From positions 4,166,531 through 4,230,530 of the forward strand of contig NW_023503313.1 in the NCBI RefSeq assembly GCF_014529535.1: a stretch of 64,000 nt of DNA, given 5' to 3'. The notes beneath the pieces are model-generated. The model ran no database searches. It was not told where the DNA came from and saw only the letters and a list, made by a program, of their open reading frames with translations. The stretch's first letter is position 1, and the number at the start of each line of letters is the position of its first letter. Source of the stretch: Bradysia coprophila. Taxonomy: Eukaryota; Arthropoda; Insecta; Diptera; Sciaridae. Shown here in pieces: positions 35,729 through 48,176 of this stretch. The translations under genes and the position numbers were made by a program.

Positions 35729-36412
35729 CAGACTGGAGAGCCGCCAAATTTCAGCCGCCGAAAAACGGCGGCTAGGCCCAAAACGACCCGCCGCCGCCGC
35801 CGGAGATTTTGGTCGGCTAATTGCAGCTAGCCGCCGTAAGCCGCCGCCAGAGGTTTAGGTCGGCTAACTCGGCGGCTGATGCATATTTTATCCAAAAAAG
35901 ACAAAAAGACGGCACAAACCAACAACATTAAATTCATTTTTTGGAACAGTACCGTCACTTGAGAATGTACTCCTACCTTTAATGACCCTTGCGATGTCTA
36001 TCTTTAAGATATTTTCTACTTTGATTTTCGTAAGTTTTTTATTTTTTCTTCAAAACAACATTCCAAGAAAAATTGAGAAATTTAAGAAAATTTCCAAGAA
36101 TTTGTAGAAAATATTGTCGATGGACATGGTCTTTTGTTTGTGAAAATCCCAAATTTTATGAAAATCGTAAATATTCGTAAAAATTGCGAAAATTCGATTC
36201 GTAAAAGATTTGAAATTTCATGAAAAGCGCAAAAATTCGTTAAAAGCGCGAAAACTTGTGAACAGAGCGAAAATTCGTGAAAAGCGTGAAAATTCGTAAA
36301 AAATCGCAGAAATTCGTGAAAATTACAAAAATTTGTCATCCAGCCGCCGCCAGCCACACCTTTTTTGGACGGCTAGACGCCGCCGGCGTTTATTTCTCGG
36401 CTCTCCACTCTG
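35729..36412. mobile_element. hAT-type MITE with GCCGCC-rich arms, 684 bp
   Basis: Ends are CAGACTGGAGAGCCG and, reverse-complemented, CAGAGTGGAGAGCCG. The 8-bp duplication CCAGCAAC is exact (35721-35728 and 36413-36420). The left arm (35742-35880) and right end (36338-36395) are rich in gccgccg/cggcggc. The middle (36150-36330) is a run of attcgtgaaaa.cgc-type short repeats. No coding capacity. Confidence 0.9.
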
Positions 36413-36420
36413 CCAGCAAC

Positions 36421-38950
36421 TTGGTATTTATCAGTTGTTTCTTGTCGACTGGACCCTTCTTTCAAGTTAACAAGATTCACCATAATTTTGGTCGAAGTGC
36501 GACGATAGTCGAATCTACTAACAAGCTGAGATCCTCGATAATATATTTGTTTTCGCTAAATCCACGTTCAGGATCGCTGTTTGCATGACTCAAAGAAAGG
36601 ACTGTTTTCAAATTCATTGCAGCGTAATTAAAAAAATTACTTGTTTTTCAGTTTTATTAAAAAAATTCTTTGATAGTGTGGGCTATTTTTAGGAATTTTA
36701 GAAGATTTTAGGAGATTTTAGGAGGATTTGGTCCATTTTAGGAATTTTATGAATTTTAGGAGGAGTGGGAACTCTATTGTTTCGTTAATATGATTCCCCT
36801 AGCAGCTCTGATATTCTTTTCAATTCAATCCGAAGTTTCTTCCGGAATTTTCAAAAATTGACCATAATGACCATAAATGGGCGCGCCGAAGTAGCGTTAA
36901 TAGAGATTGTAAGAAGCAGTAATGGTGGTACTTCGATTGTAAATGTAATCGAGTTTGCTGAAAAATGTGCCCTGGTTGCTTCAATATTATATTGTAAAAA
37001 ACATACACTCGCTCGCCAAACAACTAAAACCCCGATAACCTTCTTCAATTCCGACCTGCCCACATAAATAATAAAATTTCTGCAAGCTAATAAATGTGTC
37101 ATTGATAATGAAAGAGAAGCTGTCATCATGTGGGCATTCAAGCACTTCGATACATTTTAATTTCAACGTTAAAAACGTTTTAACGCGCTCTGATCTAATA
37201 CATCAGATTATCACCATGGTGTCTTGGTCACCGTTGAACTTTTAATTAATTAATCCAAATAATGATCGGTATGAACTATAATTTATTCGGTACATGGTTG
37301 AAAATGAATTAAAACTTTTGATCCAAATTTACAATTATTAAACCACATTCTGCATTTTGTCGATTATAAATTGAATTGAATTTTAAATTGACAACAAGTT
37401 TTACTCCTACACAAATATACTGTGTATAGCCCATTGAGGATTGTGAAAAAAATACAAAAACAATTTAATCATTTCCACTCTACCGATCACCGACTAAAAT
37501 GTAAACAGATTTACTTGAACAATACAATACCTTGATAGAATTTGAATGATTCATTTTGAATTGTGTTACAATTTCGATTTTTATTTCAAAAAAAAAAAAA
37601 AAAAATTAACTCAGAAAAACACACATGACTAAGTCAATACACAAAATTCAAATCACTTTCATTTAGCCAAATAATAAAAAATTAGACTTTCAATTCGAAG
37701 ACATTTGTTCTAAAACGAATACATAATGTTTCAACAGCACTCATTTGAATATTCTTCTACAATGAAACAGTTCAACCAACTTTTATGTTTATGTAAATAT
37801 TATGATTGGATTAGATTCTGTTTCTTCTTTTTTAAATATTGAATTCAATCTGATGGATCAGCAGTGTTTTTCTTTTGTCTGTGTTTTTATTTGAAAAAAG
37901 AGAGAGAACCGAGACACACATCCGATATATAAAGTTAGATAATGTCTTAAGATAGTATGCACAACACAGTTTGCAAAAGAACAAAGGTCACAGCCACGTT
38001 GTGTTTCCAGCGATATAGGAAATGTATAAAAATATTACGGACAAAGAAGCACAGTTATATATTTAACAAACACAAGAAACTATTATAGGACGAAACACGA
38101 AACTACAATTAATATTTTTGATTTAAAAAAAATCATCACACAGTACCTCCGTTCGGTGTATTTATCTTTTGTTTGTTTATGAAACGAATACGAACATTCC
38201 TTCGTCGTCCCAAGAAACTGTTATCTAGCGAATTACTTACAAAAAATATAAGTCAGTGGACTGAGTCATACAACAAATTTTTATTTTGTTGTTCTGATAC
38301 CGCGCGGTTCATGCGTATTTTTTAAACTTCTTTCTTATGTTCACTTCTCGGCAAGTAAGTACAGTTTAATTAAAGAAACCATGCGCATAGAAAGAGCCAA
38401 CGATTAAAACTGACTGCATGGGTATATCATTGTAGTTGATTCACTCCCGTATGTTAATATCATATTGGAAATTTGTATTGGTTTCGTAAATATTAAAATG
38501 GACATGATGACGAGTCATACAGAATATTATTTTTTTTTTGTTATGAATAATAAATGAAGAAAAAAGACAGATGGTATAAATAACATTAAAAATAAAAATC
38601 TGTTTTGCCAGTTGACTCTTACAATACATTCTTGATTAACGTTGTTCATTTTTCTATATTTATTTAAAAACTCTGAAGACGTACGATTTGCGAAAAAGAA
38701 AAATTTGCATAAAAAAACAAACCGGGAAAAAATTAGTCATTTCATTTCATTTCATTTCATTTCATTTCATTTATTTCAGTTTAAATTCGAATATAAATAC
38801 AAAAAACATCTGCGTAGCTCTAGTGTGACGAAGTCAATTCGAAAGAGCTACGATTACAGCATGTCAGCATGTCAAAATAAAAAGTCTTTCTCTTCATAAA
38901 ATCTGTGACCGTGAACTCCACTTGATAATTTTGAGTAAAGAGAATTATCA
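36421..38950. other. AT-rich region without a supported gene
   Basis: Includes an A18 tract near 37590 and a (TTTCA)n microsatellite at 38738-38775. Overlapping antisense frames at 36820-37141 show no recognisable domain. I see nothing else that can be supported. Confidence 0.5.
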
Positions 38951-40350
38951 TCATTTATCACATACGCGCGGTGTTCGGATGTCAAAATTACTTACCTAGA
39001 AGTTTAATTCAAAAATTACACTTCAGTTCTATGTTGTTGTCTCGTTTTCGCTTATGTGATAAAATAGAGTACACCAGAGTTGGATCGGTTATCCAAAAAA
39101 CCGAAAATTTCGGTTCGGTTTGGACCGAACCGAGAATTTCGGTTCGGATTGAACCGAACCGAAGATTTCGGTTCGGATTGAACCGAACCGAAAAATTCGG
39201 TTCGGTCCAAACCGAACCGAAATTTTTGGTTCGGTCCAAACCGAAATCTTTATTGTACTTAATGACTATAAAATAAAGCCGGTATTGTTCTTGTTCAACT
39301 GTGTCTGACCCTTTTTCCTAAAAAAAATTACACAAACAATCCTTACGTTTGATTGTAAACAGACCTCATCATAAGAATGAATTTTTGGTGGGTTTCGTTT
39401 GTTTCTTTCGTTTTATTTGTTCCACACGTATTCCACCACACAGAAATAGCGCTTGTCTTTACGTTTCTTCAATTCCACACGTACGTGTGAGTGAAACGAC
39501 TCTCTTTACGCTTCTTTTGTTGACAACGTATGGTTCAATGTGGAACAATTAAAGCTTTAGAATGCTATCCAAATAAAAACTTATGATGAGGTCCGTTTAA
39601 TGGTACCGCACTTCAAGACGATTTTTCTCATCGCCTTGATCCGAACCGAACAGAGTTTGTATTAACAAAAATGTTCTCGAGAATTTTCATGAATCGTAAA
39701 AATCCCGAAAATCGTGAAAATTTATGAAAATTCACGAAAAATTGTTCGTTTATAGACCGAAATTTTTCATATTTAAGATAATGAATATAAACCTAGAGTC
39801 AACAAAATAAGTTTATTTCAGGTCTTCCGAATAAAATTAAATTTTGACATGCATTTTTCCAAATAGGATCACTCTGCGTGTTAATTGAACAGACGAAGAA
39901 AGAACTTTCAATTATATACAGTTACATCAGTTATCAGGGTTATCAATTTCTAAGAATTTTCCATAAAATGAGTTCGTTATAGATGTTTGGGTAGCCCTTG
40001 AAACCATATGACGTCATGCGAAAGGAGACAACTATAGTCCTGTTGACATTACCATGTACCATTCCAATCAACCGTAAGGATAGTTTGTGTAATTTTATTT
40101 AGGAAAAAAGGGTCAGGCATAGTTAGAAGTTCAACGAGAACAATACCGGCTTTATTTTATAGTCATTAAGTTAAATAAAGATTTCGGTTCGGTTCAATCC
40201 GAACCGAAATTCTCGGTTCGGTCCAAAGCGAACCTAAATTTTCGGTTTTTCGGATAACCGATCCAACTCTGGAGTACACACTTGTCACTATCAGTCTCGG
40301 CAAGCCTCGACTTCTTCGTGGCAAGTGTGTAATATATATAATGTTGTAGT
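38950..40350. repeat. Host repeat disrupted by the 39075-40271 element
   Basis: The flanks 38955-39074 and 40272-40345, when joined, match the reverse complement of 51551-51735: cgcgcggtgttcggatgtcaaaatta...gataaaatagagtacac, then acttgtcactatcagtctcggcaagcctcgacttcttcgtg. The right part contains a short hairpin of cacttgtca against tgacaagtg. This is an interspersed repeat of unknown class that was later hit by a transposon. Confidence 0.8.
39075..40271. mobile_element. Foldback hAT-type element with CGGTTCGG arms, 1197 bp
   Basis: The ends are a perfect 20-bp inverted repeat, CAGAGTTGGATCGGTTATCC. An 8-bp duplication GAGTACAC flanks both sides (39067-39074 and 40272-40279). The inverted arms extend about 275 bp and start with alternating ggttcggt and accgaacc units, then aataaagccggtattgttc and ctgaccctttttcc. 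The unoccupied target (one GAGTACAC) is present in the related repeat at 51610-51617. The middle encodes no transposase. Confidence 0.95.
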
Positions 40351-40756
40351 TAAGACGCGTGTTTTCTTTTATCATAACTTCCGTTCTTTTCTCTCCAAGA
40401 TACGACAGTGTGGGTTCAATTTCAAAAGCTAATCAGAAAACAAAAATTTGCGAAAATTTTAGACTTCTTACAGTCGAAGAAATATAGTTTTCGGATTTTC
40501 CAAAGTTATTATAATCTTATTCAACCCCACTTTGTCCCACAACAATGGAATCCACAAATTTTTTAGTTTACACATCGGTCACAATGACGACAAAAAATTA
40601 AAAAAAAAAAACAAACGAAAAAGTAGCTAAAGCCAAAATTTAGTTTAGCCATCCTAATCACATTTTGAAAGTGTGACTGCAACGCCACTGTGTAAACTAA
40701 ATTTCTAACTAACATCATAAATGCAAATTTTGAAATATTCTCCAAAACTATTAATA

Positions 40757-40985
40757 CAGTGGGTGACTTTGAAATGAGTGACGAATTTCGTTTCAGCTGT
40801 TCTTCAGCTGATCCACTCATACAACCAAATATTTTGGTTATGGTTTTAACTCTTCAAACAGTTTTACCATTACCACGCGCATGCGTGTACTTTGTTCACC
40901 CGTATAAACAAGCATTAGCACATTTGTTTGTATGAATGGATCAGCTGAAATAAAATGCGTCAGGCTTTTTGAAAGTCGCCGACTG
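40757..40985. mobile_element. TA-flanked CAGT MITE, 229 bp (Tc1/mariner-like)
   Basis: Left end cagtgggtgactttgaaa and right end tttgaaagtcgccgactg are inverted; TA flanks both. Inner blocks tttcagctg and cagctgaaa pair, as do cactcatacaa and ttgtatgaatgg. Related to 57751-57978, to 62980-63171 and to the fragment at 21119. Confidence 0.82.
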
Positions 40986-41026
40986 TATGTATGGACAGTA
41001 CAAGAATGTTTAAATTACCGGTTAAT

Positions 41027-41328
41027 TCGTTGGTGGAAGGTGGTACTTTTTTAATGATAATTATCTGTGTGTACGACTTGGGTTTGTTCTGGCTGTAAGT
41101 AATGCAAAGAATAATGTTATAGAGGAATAGTTGAGATTCCTTCACTGAGTTATTATTTTTAAGCGAAAGCAAATCAAGAGAAACATTTTGTGTACAGTCC
41201 ATTGAATCAACCATTAATTTAATATTTTCGAAAATCAGGCTTTGTTTTACAGGATTTGTGTTTGTTTTCAAATTATAGTTCAATGTAGAAGACATTGCAT
41301 TTGGGAATAAGAACGTTGCAACGGACAT
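41027..41328 (-). other. Possible coding piece, unrecognised
   Basis: A minus-strand frame from 41328 reads MSVATFLFPNAMSSTLNYN, then MVDSMDCTQNVSLDLLSLK and KPKSYTQIIIIKKVPPSTNE up to a gtaattt donor-like site. Its amino-acid make-up is plausible for a protein but no family is recognised. Another minus-strand piece at 41672-41781 (EEQVEPSTNVIFTKLYELIS, then a gtacgtg donor) could be an upstream exon. Confidence 0.25.
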
Positions 41329-42400
41329 GACACCATAAAAATATATGTTGAATGCAAAGTGCTGTCATTGTTCGGTCTTTGGCAACGGCTTTTATTTGTC
41401 GTCTAAACAAAAACCCTAAAACATTTAGACAACTTTTCTTTGATATTGATGTTGTGTGTCATACATTCGTTACATTATAAATATCTGAACCATCTAAGCC
41501 TTTACTTCATTGAAATCATTTTTCAAAGCACAGCGCATTCCGACTAATATAAAGGTTACATTCAACTGAAATACAGTATAAACTTAAAGTTCATAAAGCT
41601 TTCGTAAATATGTTAGAGCTTTATAAAAATGAGAATTCCAAGCAGGGAAGCAGATGGCGACACACGTACCTTTAATGGAAGAAATTAATTCGTAAAGCTT
41701 TGTAAAAATTACGTTAGTAGATGGCTCTACTTGTTCTTCTTGTCTTTTTTCTGCAACTGCATCTCCTTTAGTATACCTCACGACAGTTAATGATGTCTTA
41801 TAGTGATACGTTTCAAAAAGGAAGGAAAGAACAACGATACGTCTGAGTCTATTTAATGCGATTATTGTTTGAAATTTGTATTGTAAATCGTTGGATCGTT
41901 CTTTTTAATTCATTTTTAACCGAAAATGTTGTTGGGTAGCTTTCGTATATTTAGTATAGTCTTACCTGCGTTTTCCCTAAATAACCATGTATTTCAGTAC
42001 AGTGTCTTCACATTCTTGAATTTTGTTTGAACGGAGGGGCAAACCATGGGAAATGGGCTATAACTTGTTCGCGAACAGCGTCCAACGAAACTACATCAAA
42101 CATGCGGAACTGCATCGGATATTATCCTTGTACAACACTGTCGACGCTCAAAAATCGACGTATACATTGAATGCTTTTGACCTGATACAAAAAAAAGAAG
42201 AAATTTCGTTAAGCCGATTTGTTGGATTAAATAATTTCTATTTGTTTACATCTTGCAATATTCACTGGCTTTTAATGTTTGGAGGTTCGTCCTTCGTCTT
42301 AATGCATCTGTCTGCAAAGTAGTTAATGACACAAATAACACATTAGCGAAAATCGAAAGGGTAAAACTATTGAATTGAATTGTAAGGAAAGGTTTTAAGA

Positions 42401-42771
42401 GCAAACTACACTCCGACCGCCCATAAATATATTTTTGATGATAACTTTTCATTCAAACTGTTTTTGAAAAAAGTGGCCTCATCGTTTGGTGCCGAAATAT
42501 ATAAAGTTTCGATAGTCACCGGAATTGTCCAGATTGATGTAGTCTTCTACTCCGAGAAAACACAAAAGTTCAAAAATATCACCAAAAATCACAAATTTTA
42601 GTAGTTTTTAGTTTTTTCGGAGAACACTACATCAATCTGGACAATTCCAGTGGCTATCGAAACCTTATATATTTCGGCACCAAAAGAAGAGGCCACCTTT
42701 TTCTAAAATAATTCGAATGAAAAGTTATCATCAAAATTATATTTTCATGGGCGTTCGGAGAGTAGACTGCT
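42401..42771. mobile_element. Long foldback MITE, ~371 bp
   Basis: Arms of about 165 bp (42401-42568 and 42612-42771) are inverted copies. Shared blocks are ctacactccgaccgcccat, gatgataacttttcattc, gtgccgaaatatata and ggaattgtccagattgatgtagt. The loop is about 45 bp. Target duplication not clear (ttttaaga against tattaaag). A transcript would form a very stable hairpin. Confidence 0.82.
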
Positions 42772-43437
42772 ATTAAAGTAGTTTTATTGCTTGATGACAC
42801 GAGAGTTAGCGTCGTTCAAGAAAACTTCATTTTCACGTTCTATTAATTAAATTCTGATTGCAACGACGGTTCATTAAATTCCATGAACAAAAAAATCTTC
42901 ACTGCACTTATTCGGATGGACATTTAATAAATATTTGTCGCTAATAATTCGTTTTACTATTTTATGAATCCTTCAAACAACACGGCTTGCATTCAATAAA
43001 GAAAGAAAAACCTGAGTATCCTTACATATACAAGTTACAATTGACTAGCTCTACTTAACATGTTATTTAAATAAATGACTAATTGTCTTGTCGCTTGGGA
43101 ATTAACATAGTATTTCGTTATATCTTGTGTGCAACGCTGTTCCCTTCTATGTATCTTCGAATGTATGTACTGTTCGAATTGACCATGACATTTCATGGAT
43201 ATTTACCAGAGTAAAGTTATTTCACTTGAAAATAGAGTGAAAAAGAATCCCACAAAAACCTCTAAAGAGGAGTAAATGACGCAAATTCGATCTTTTACAA
43301 TTTCCAAAAAATTTGATCAAGAAAATTTTGACTGTAAAACTTTACCGAAAAGATCTGTGTTGCATGTGGCAGATAAGGTTTCTTAGAAGTGTGTTCCTCA
43401 ACAGCTGCCACGCGACGCAGATCTTTTACGTATTAAG

Positions 43438-43600
43438 TTTTATATGTGGCCTATTGGGGACGAAAGTTGAAAAATGTAAGCCCAAGGGACGAAAACGACA
43501 GAAAAATGTAAGCTTTCGCCGCGTGGGCTTACATATCAGTCGATTTCGGCCCTTGGGTTAACATTTTTTTCTTTCGTCCCGCAGTAGGAAGCATATAGAA
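43438..43600. repeat. Inverted repeat, ~160 bp
   Basis: Left arm ttatatgtggcctattggggacgaaag...aagcccaagggacgaaaacgac pairs with right arm gtcgatttcggcccttgggttaac...ctttcgtcccgcagtaggaagcatata. The loop contains aagctttcgccgcgtgggctt. Probably a MITE relic. Confidence 0.65.
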
Positions 43601-44268
43601 TACATTTTTGTATGAGACTTATCCAAGTTTTTTTTTTTTCAAAAATCCAGCTTTATTTTGGTATATAATTTATCAAAAGTTCGCTTTTAGTTCTCTTTTT
43701 TGCAATAACAAACATAGATGTACAAAGAAAGGTGAAACATTTATATTAACTCGATAAAGGCAAAATGTAGTCAAATGTATGGGATCAGCAGAATTGGAAG
43801 TGAGTTTTCTCCGGTAGATCTTTGAAGTCGCATTGAAGCCTATTTTCATTATCAAAAGGATTTCTTTTTAAATTTTGGACAATTTGAAAAAGTTGAAATG
43901 TTTGTCTATATATAGTTGCCATGTTCGTAGCGCTCGCTGCCTTCTTTTAAAGAAGTACAAACTGCGTCAAGAACTCCGCTATCGCTACTCCGCTATCGCT
44001 ATTAACTTTGACACTATGAAAAAAATCGAAATTTTTTCATATAAAATACTGCTATATTTGGTGGTGGTATTGTTTTGGGCACTAGATGTGATATTTCTGA
44101 TACGAGCGAAGCGAGTTCAAAAACGTATCGTGTGCGCAAAATCCCCATTTACTAATGTGTTAGCAACAAGATTTTATTTAATGTAACGTCAAAATCACCA
44201 CAAATTAACACAATTCTAGTCATTATTTTCATGCAAAGACACATCGCAAGGCATAACTAGCATATTAC

Positions 44269-44417
44269 CAACGCACTTCAAGCAAAAGTGATTCGAGTGA
44301 CAGCTGTCAAATAGAGGACTATTTTGTATGAAAAATGTTTACAGTGCCAAAATGTGTTCGGTACATTGTCCGTTTGAGTACTATATTTAGAGTACCGATC
44401 ATGCTTGAAGTGCGTTG
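44269..44417. mobile_element. CAACGCACTTC MITE copy 2, 149 bp, 7-bp target duplication
   Basis: Ends caacgcacttcaagc and gcttgaagtgcgttg are perfect inverted repeats. ATATTAC flanks both sides (44262-44268 and 44418-44424). Interior gacagctgtcaaatagaggact is shared, inverted, with copy 1 at 22672-22835. Confidence 0.88.
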
Positions 44418-44424
44418 ATATTAC

Positions 44425-47400
44425 ACAAATATGAAGCACCTACCACAATACTAATACCTGTCAATTTACGCACTGAAATGTGTAGCATCTGCATCTATGA
44501 ATATTTTGACATTACAATAGGTAGATAGAGACTGATTTTTGGTCAACACGCTTTTTCCAAATTAACCTCTTCTTAGCGAGAGTCCGCACAAACTGGTCGA
44601 ATTAGAAAATTCAAACGTCTTTAAAATTACCGTTATGAAAAATGACCTTACTTTGATCAAGGTAGGGTTTGGTCCAAAATATTCATTGTTGCATTTTTAT
44701 TAATGTTGACGTTCGCGTTAATATTTTTTTGGCCAGTAAGTATGTGAATATGCTCGTATTGCAAAATATTTATAACCAAATAAAAGTTCACAGAAGCTGG
44801 TCTCCTGTTTTCTGAATAAACTCAACCGGATCTTCTGCTACTAATACAATTTTATGAAATATTAATATTTGCACCCAACGGTAATATCGGAAAATTTTGA
44901 GCCAGTGATCTTATCCATTGACCTGAAACAAAGTAAAGCTCTTCTGTTACAACTGAAAGACAAAATAAACACAAATGCTGCAATGGCTGGAGTTATTAAT
45001 TCCATCATATGTAGAACATCATAGAACTAAAATTATAACTTTAACATAATTTTATGCTGCAGAAAGGTACAGCAACTCAAGTAAATACACCTCCTGTCTC
45101 AGCTGTGTGGACGTATACACATTGTACTTGTACATACCTGCCTTTGTATTGACTTTTGTAGAAAGGAAGATAGAGGTGAGACAAATATTTTCATGCAATT
45201 ATGTACTCCATTTTCAAGCAGGAAGGTCTGCTGCTTGCTCTGCCGAGAGAAAAAAAACCGTTCTATCCATCAAAAATTTTAGCGTCCGCTATTTTAACCC
45301 TGCGATTCGCTCATAGTAAATTTTCAGAGCCTTATAAAATCATTACTCAGCGAACGCCTGAATTTTAGTGGTAAATAACCAAAACTTGCCGAAGACGATA
45401 GATCATAAAAAACTGTGTAACAAATCCGTTTCCGCCCGTTAAAAAATGTTAATAGCGGAAATTGTCGTAGAATGTGCGTTTAGAAATGCAGACCTTCGCC
45501 ACGAGCAATAGTGTCTGAACTTAGTATCTTTCTTGGATCTTCAGTTTTGGATCTTAGATCATGCTTCTCAATAGGTCGTTATTACACCCAGAAAAAGAAA
45601 ATTCATACAATACACCGGGTATGTGTAAAATTCGTCGGGAAGGTGGATTGTCAGATTTGAATATTCATGCGTTACGTATTGTGGTGATATACGTGGAATA
45701 TGAATAACTTACGAGTGGGACGGAAGTTTAACGCACATCACGTATGTTAAACGTATATAGTGGATGTTGGTCTTAGTCATTGAATTTGTATCATATTTAT
45801 ATTTCTTAACACGTAGTAGATATAGTAAATTAGAAAAATTCTCGTCAAAATACTTACTTTCATTTTTTATTAAGTAATTTCATTTCGTAATCATATCAGA
45901 AAGTTGTTTAAGTTGAATTTATCTATAATTGATTATCCAGTATTTTGATAATCCAAGTCCACAACTATATTGCCATCAAGTCGAAGCTAATTACGCGTGC
46001 TTTATGAACTTAAATTCAGTTATGTTAAAAAACGACATATCATTATTATTGTGCGTTACGTTATAACGTGCTATGTGTAACTTATATGCCACACACGTTT
46101 ATGGCTTTCAAAGTACGCTTCAACAATAAGAAATGTCAACCAACACTGCAACATTAGAAAGATCGTTGGCTCATGATCGAGAGGTCCCCGGTTCAACTCC
46201 CAAAGAAGTCAATTTTTAATTTAAAGTATTTAATACCAATAACTGCTAAAATGTATAATAACTACTATAAACTGGTTAATATGGTGTAAATCGTAGGTAA
46301 ATTCAATAAAATTCATATTTTTAAATCTCTGTCAAAGCGAAATACGTCTCTCACATATAATATTCGAGCCCGCTGTATAACTACCTTACCACACTTTTTA
46401 ACAGGGGGCACGAATGATATACGCATGGCATGTAAGAAATTTCGCTCAGTGTTGGGGAGCCCCACCTTATCGGTTTTAATTTACTGTTTCATTGAAGAAG
46501 TAAATTTGACTAGATATTTATTTCTTATAGATCTCGAGACTTATAAAATGTCCATGCAGTCAGACGAGATTCATGAAATATGCGTGTAGCCAGCTCATCA
46601 AACACCACACACAATCGTTAATATTTTGGCGCTTCACGACGAATGATAAATGCCTTTTTTTCTAACGTAAGACATGTGTTTTCAATTACAAACTAAATCA
46701 CATCAACTGACTGCCCATCCAACCTCAGACAGCATGAGTATAAATCACCGATCAATTATTTAATAATGTTATCCACGTACAAAACCTTCAGAGAATTTCC
46801 TAAAAACAAACCACTCTGTTCGATTAAACATATGCATCGTTATACGATGAGACGTATGCTAACATCCACCTTGAACCATTCAACAGAAGGTATATAATAT
46901 ATTAAAAATCAACATGAACTTGAACCATGAGGTAATACATTGCGATATTCTTCTATTGAAATTTGTTCGTCACATTTGTAACGTACTCGAGCTTACAACT
47001 GAACCGAAGTCCCTCTCTGTAACCGAAAATATACGCCCACAGGATTTACACTACGTCATATCCGGTAAATGAGCATGCGCTGGTTTTCGGAAAATCGTAA
47101 TGGCAACCGTTAGGCACAACCTATCCATAGGAATGTTGGCAAGGACTTCTATCATTCCTCTCTGTTCCACTGCTTTGTCACCAAGAGAAATCCTAATCTC
47201 ATTTTCCACATAAATATACACAAAACCACGTGATTTTGTGTTATTTCTTACACAGATTGCTTCGCATTGAAAAAAGTTAGTTGTAACGTCTTCATTTTTA
47301 CCTTTCTTTTTTCGGCTGTATAGCAACATAGTGCCATCCATGTTTGGTGAATCCAATAAAACCGTCTGCGTATATATACTGTGGGTTCATTGGTTTGTTG

Positions 47401-48064
47401 GATCGCTGGTTGTCTTGTTTAATCCAATGTCAGACCGTCGCACCGTCTCTTTTATCTGTGCTAAAGTGATTTCGTTGATGAGTGGAAGATGTAAACGATT
47501 TATCAGTCCTAGACCGAATTCCCTGACGACTGCATGGATTTTACAACACTTCGGTTAAATGTTGCAGTTTTGACTAAATATCCATAACAGTTTTTGGATT
47601 TATATGATCAAAATGTGCTTTTCAGTTTGATTTTATGATTGTTTACGTAATGTATTATTGTTGAAAGACCTGTAGATTTTCAGTGCAAAGTGGAGTGAAA
47701 GTTTTTTTTCTTTCGCTTATTGTTTCGAAAACATTTTATTATTTTCATTGTCTACATTATCATGAGTCTATTTACTGGGTTATTTGTGTATATTAACTCG
47801 GTTTCCGTTAATTAGATTTGTACACAAAGAGAAAATTGTGTTTTTATTAGAAATTATTAGAACCTGTGATATTTAGGTAAAGAAAGAAACAACTCAATTA
47901 TAAAAGTCTTCTGTGAAACCCATAAAAAAATATAAAAAATAAAATTTGTAATTAAAAAAAGTGTAAGAATTATCAATTAAACAAACAAAACAAAAAACGA
48001 TCGATTTTGGATTACGCGTATTGCATCAAGAAATGAGGATTTTCGATTTTTAACCGATACCAAA
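44425..48064. other. AT-rich region without a supported gene
   Basis: Apart from a tRNA-like relic near 46170, nothing is supported. A minus-strand frame at 47051-47356 (FFQCEAICVRNNTKSRGFVY, then GDKAVEQRGMIEVLANIP) is fairly protein-like but unrecognised and has no clear splice context. Confidence 0.45.
46151..46201 (+). pseudogene. tRNA-like relic or SINE head
   Basis: The sequence ggttcaactcc (46190-46200) matches the Pol III B box GGTTCRANTCC, preceded by an anticodon-arm-like gttggctcatgatcgagaggtcccc. The acceptor and D arms cannot be folded properly, so this is not a functional tRNA. It may be the remnant of a tRNA gene or of a tRNA-derived SINE. Confidence 0.4.
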
Positions 48065-48176
48065 ATGCCCGCACCGTTACTATCACCGTCGCCACGGAAT
48101 CACGGACAAAATGGCAGCGTCAGGGAAATTTACTATATGGGTCTCATCATTTCAGCGGTTATGCTTTGCATCAACG
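48065..48176 (+). CDS. Possible first coding exon with a membrane or signal segment
   Basis: An ATG in strong context (accaaaATGC) opens MPAPLLSPSPRNHGQNGSVR, then EIYYMGLIISAVMLCING, and stops at a donor ggtaaat (exon end 48176, phase 1). The hydrophobic stretch YYMGLIISAVMLCI could be a signal anchor. The next exon was not found and probably lies beyond the window on the plus strand. A short first exon far from the rest is common in insect neuronal surface-protein genes, but no family is recognised. Confidence 0.4.

Noticed and set aside
36820..37141. Two overlapping minus-strand frames and one plus-strand frame
   Set aside because: No family recognised and no splice evidence; the three frames compete with each other.
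39009..39276. Overlapping frames on both strands rich in RFGSVWTEP and NRRFRFGLNRTE
   Set aside because: Translation of the cggttcgg/ccgaaccg arms of the 39075-40271 element.
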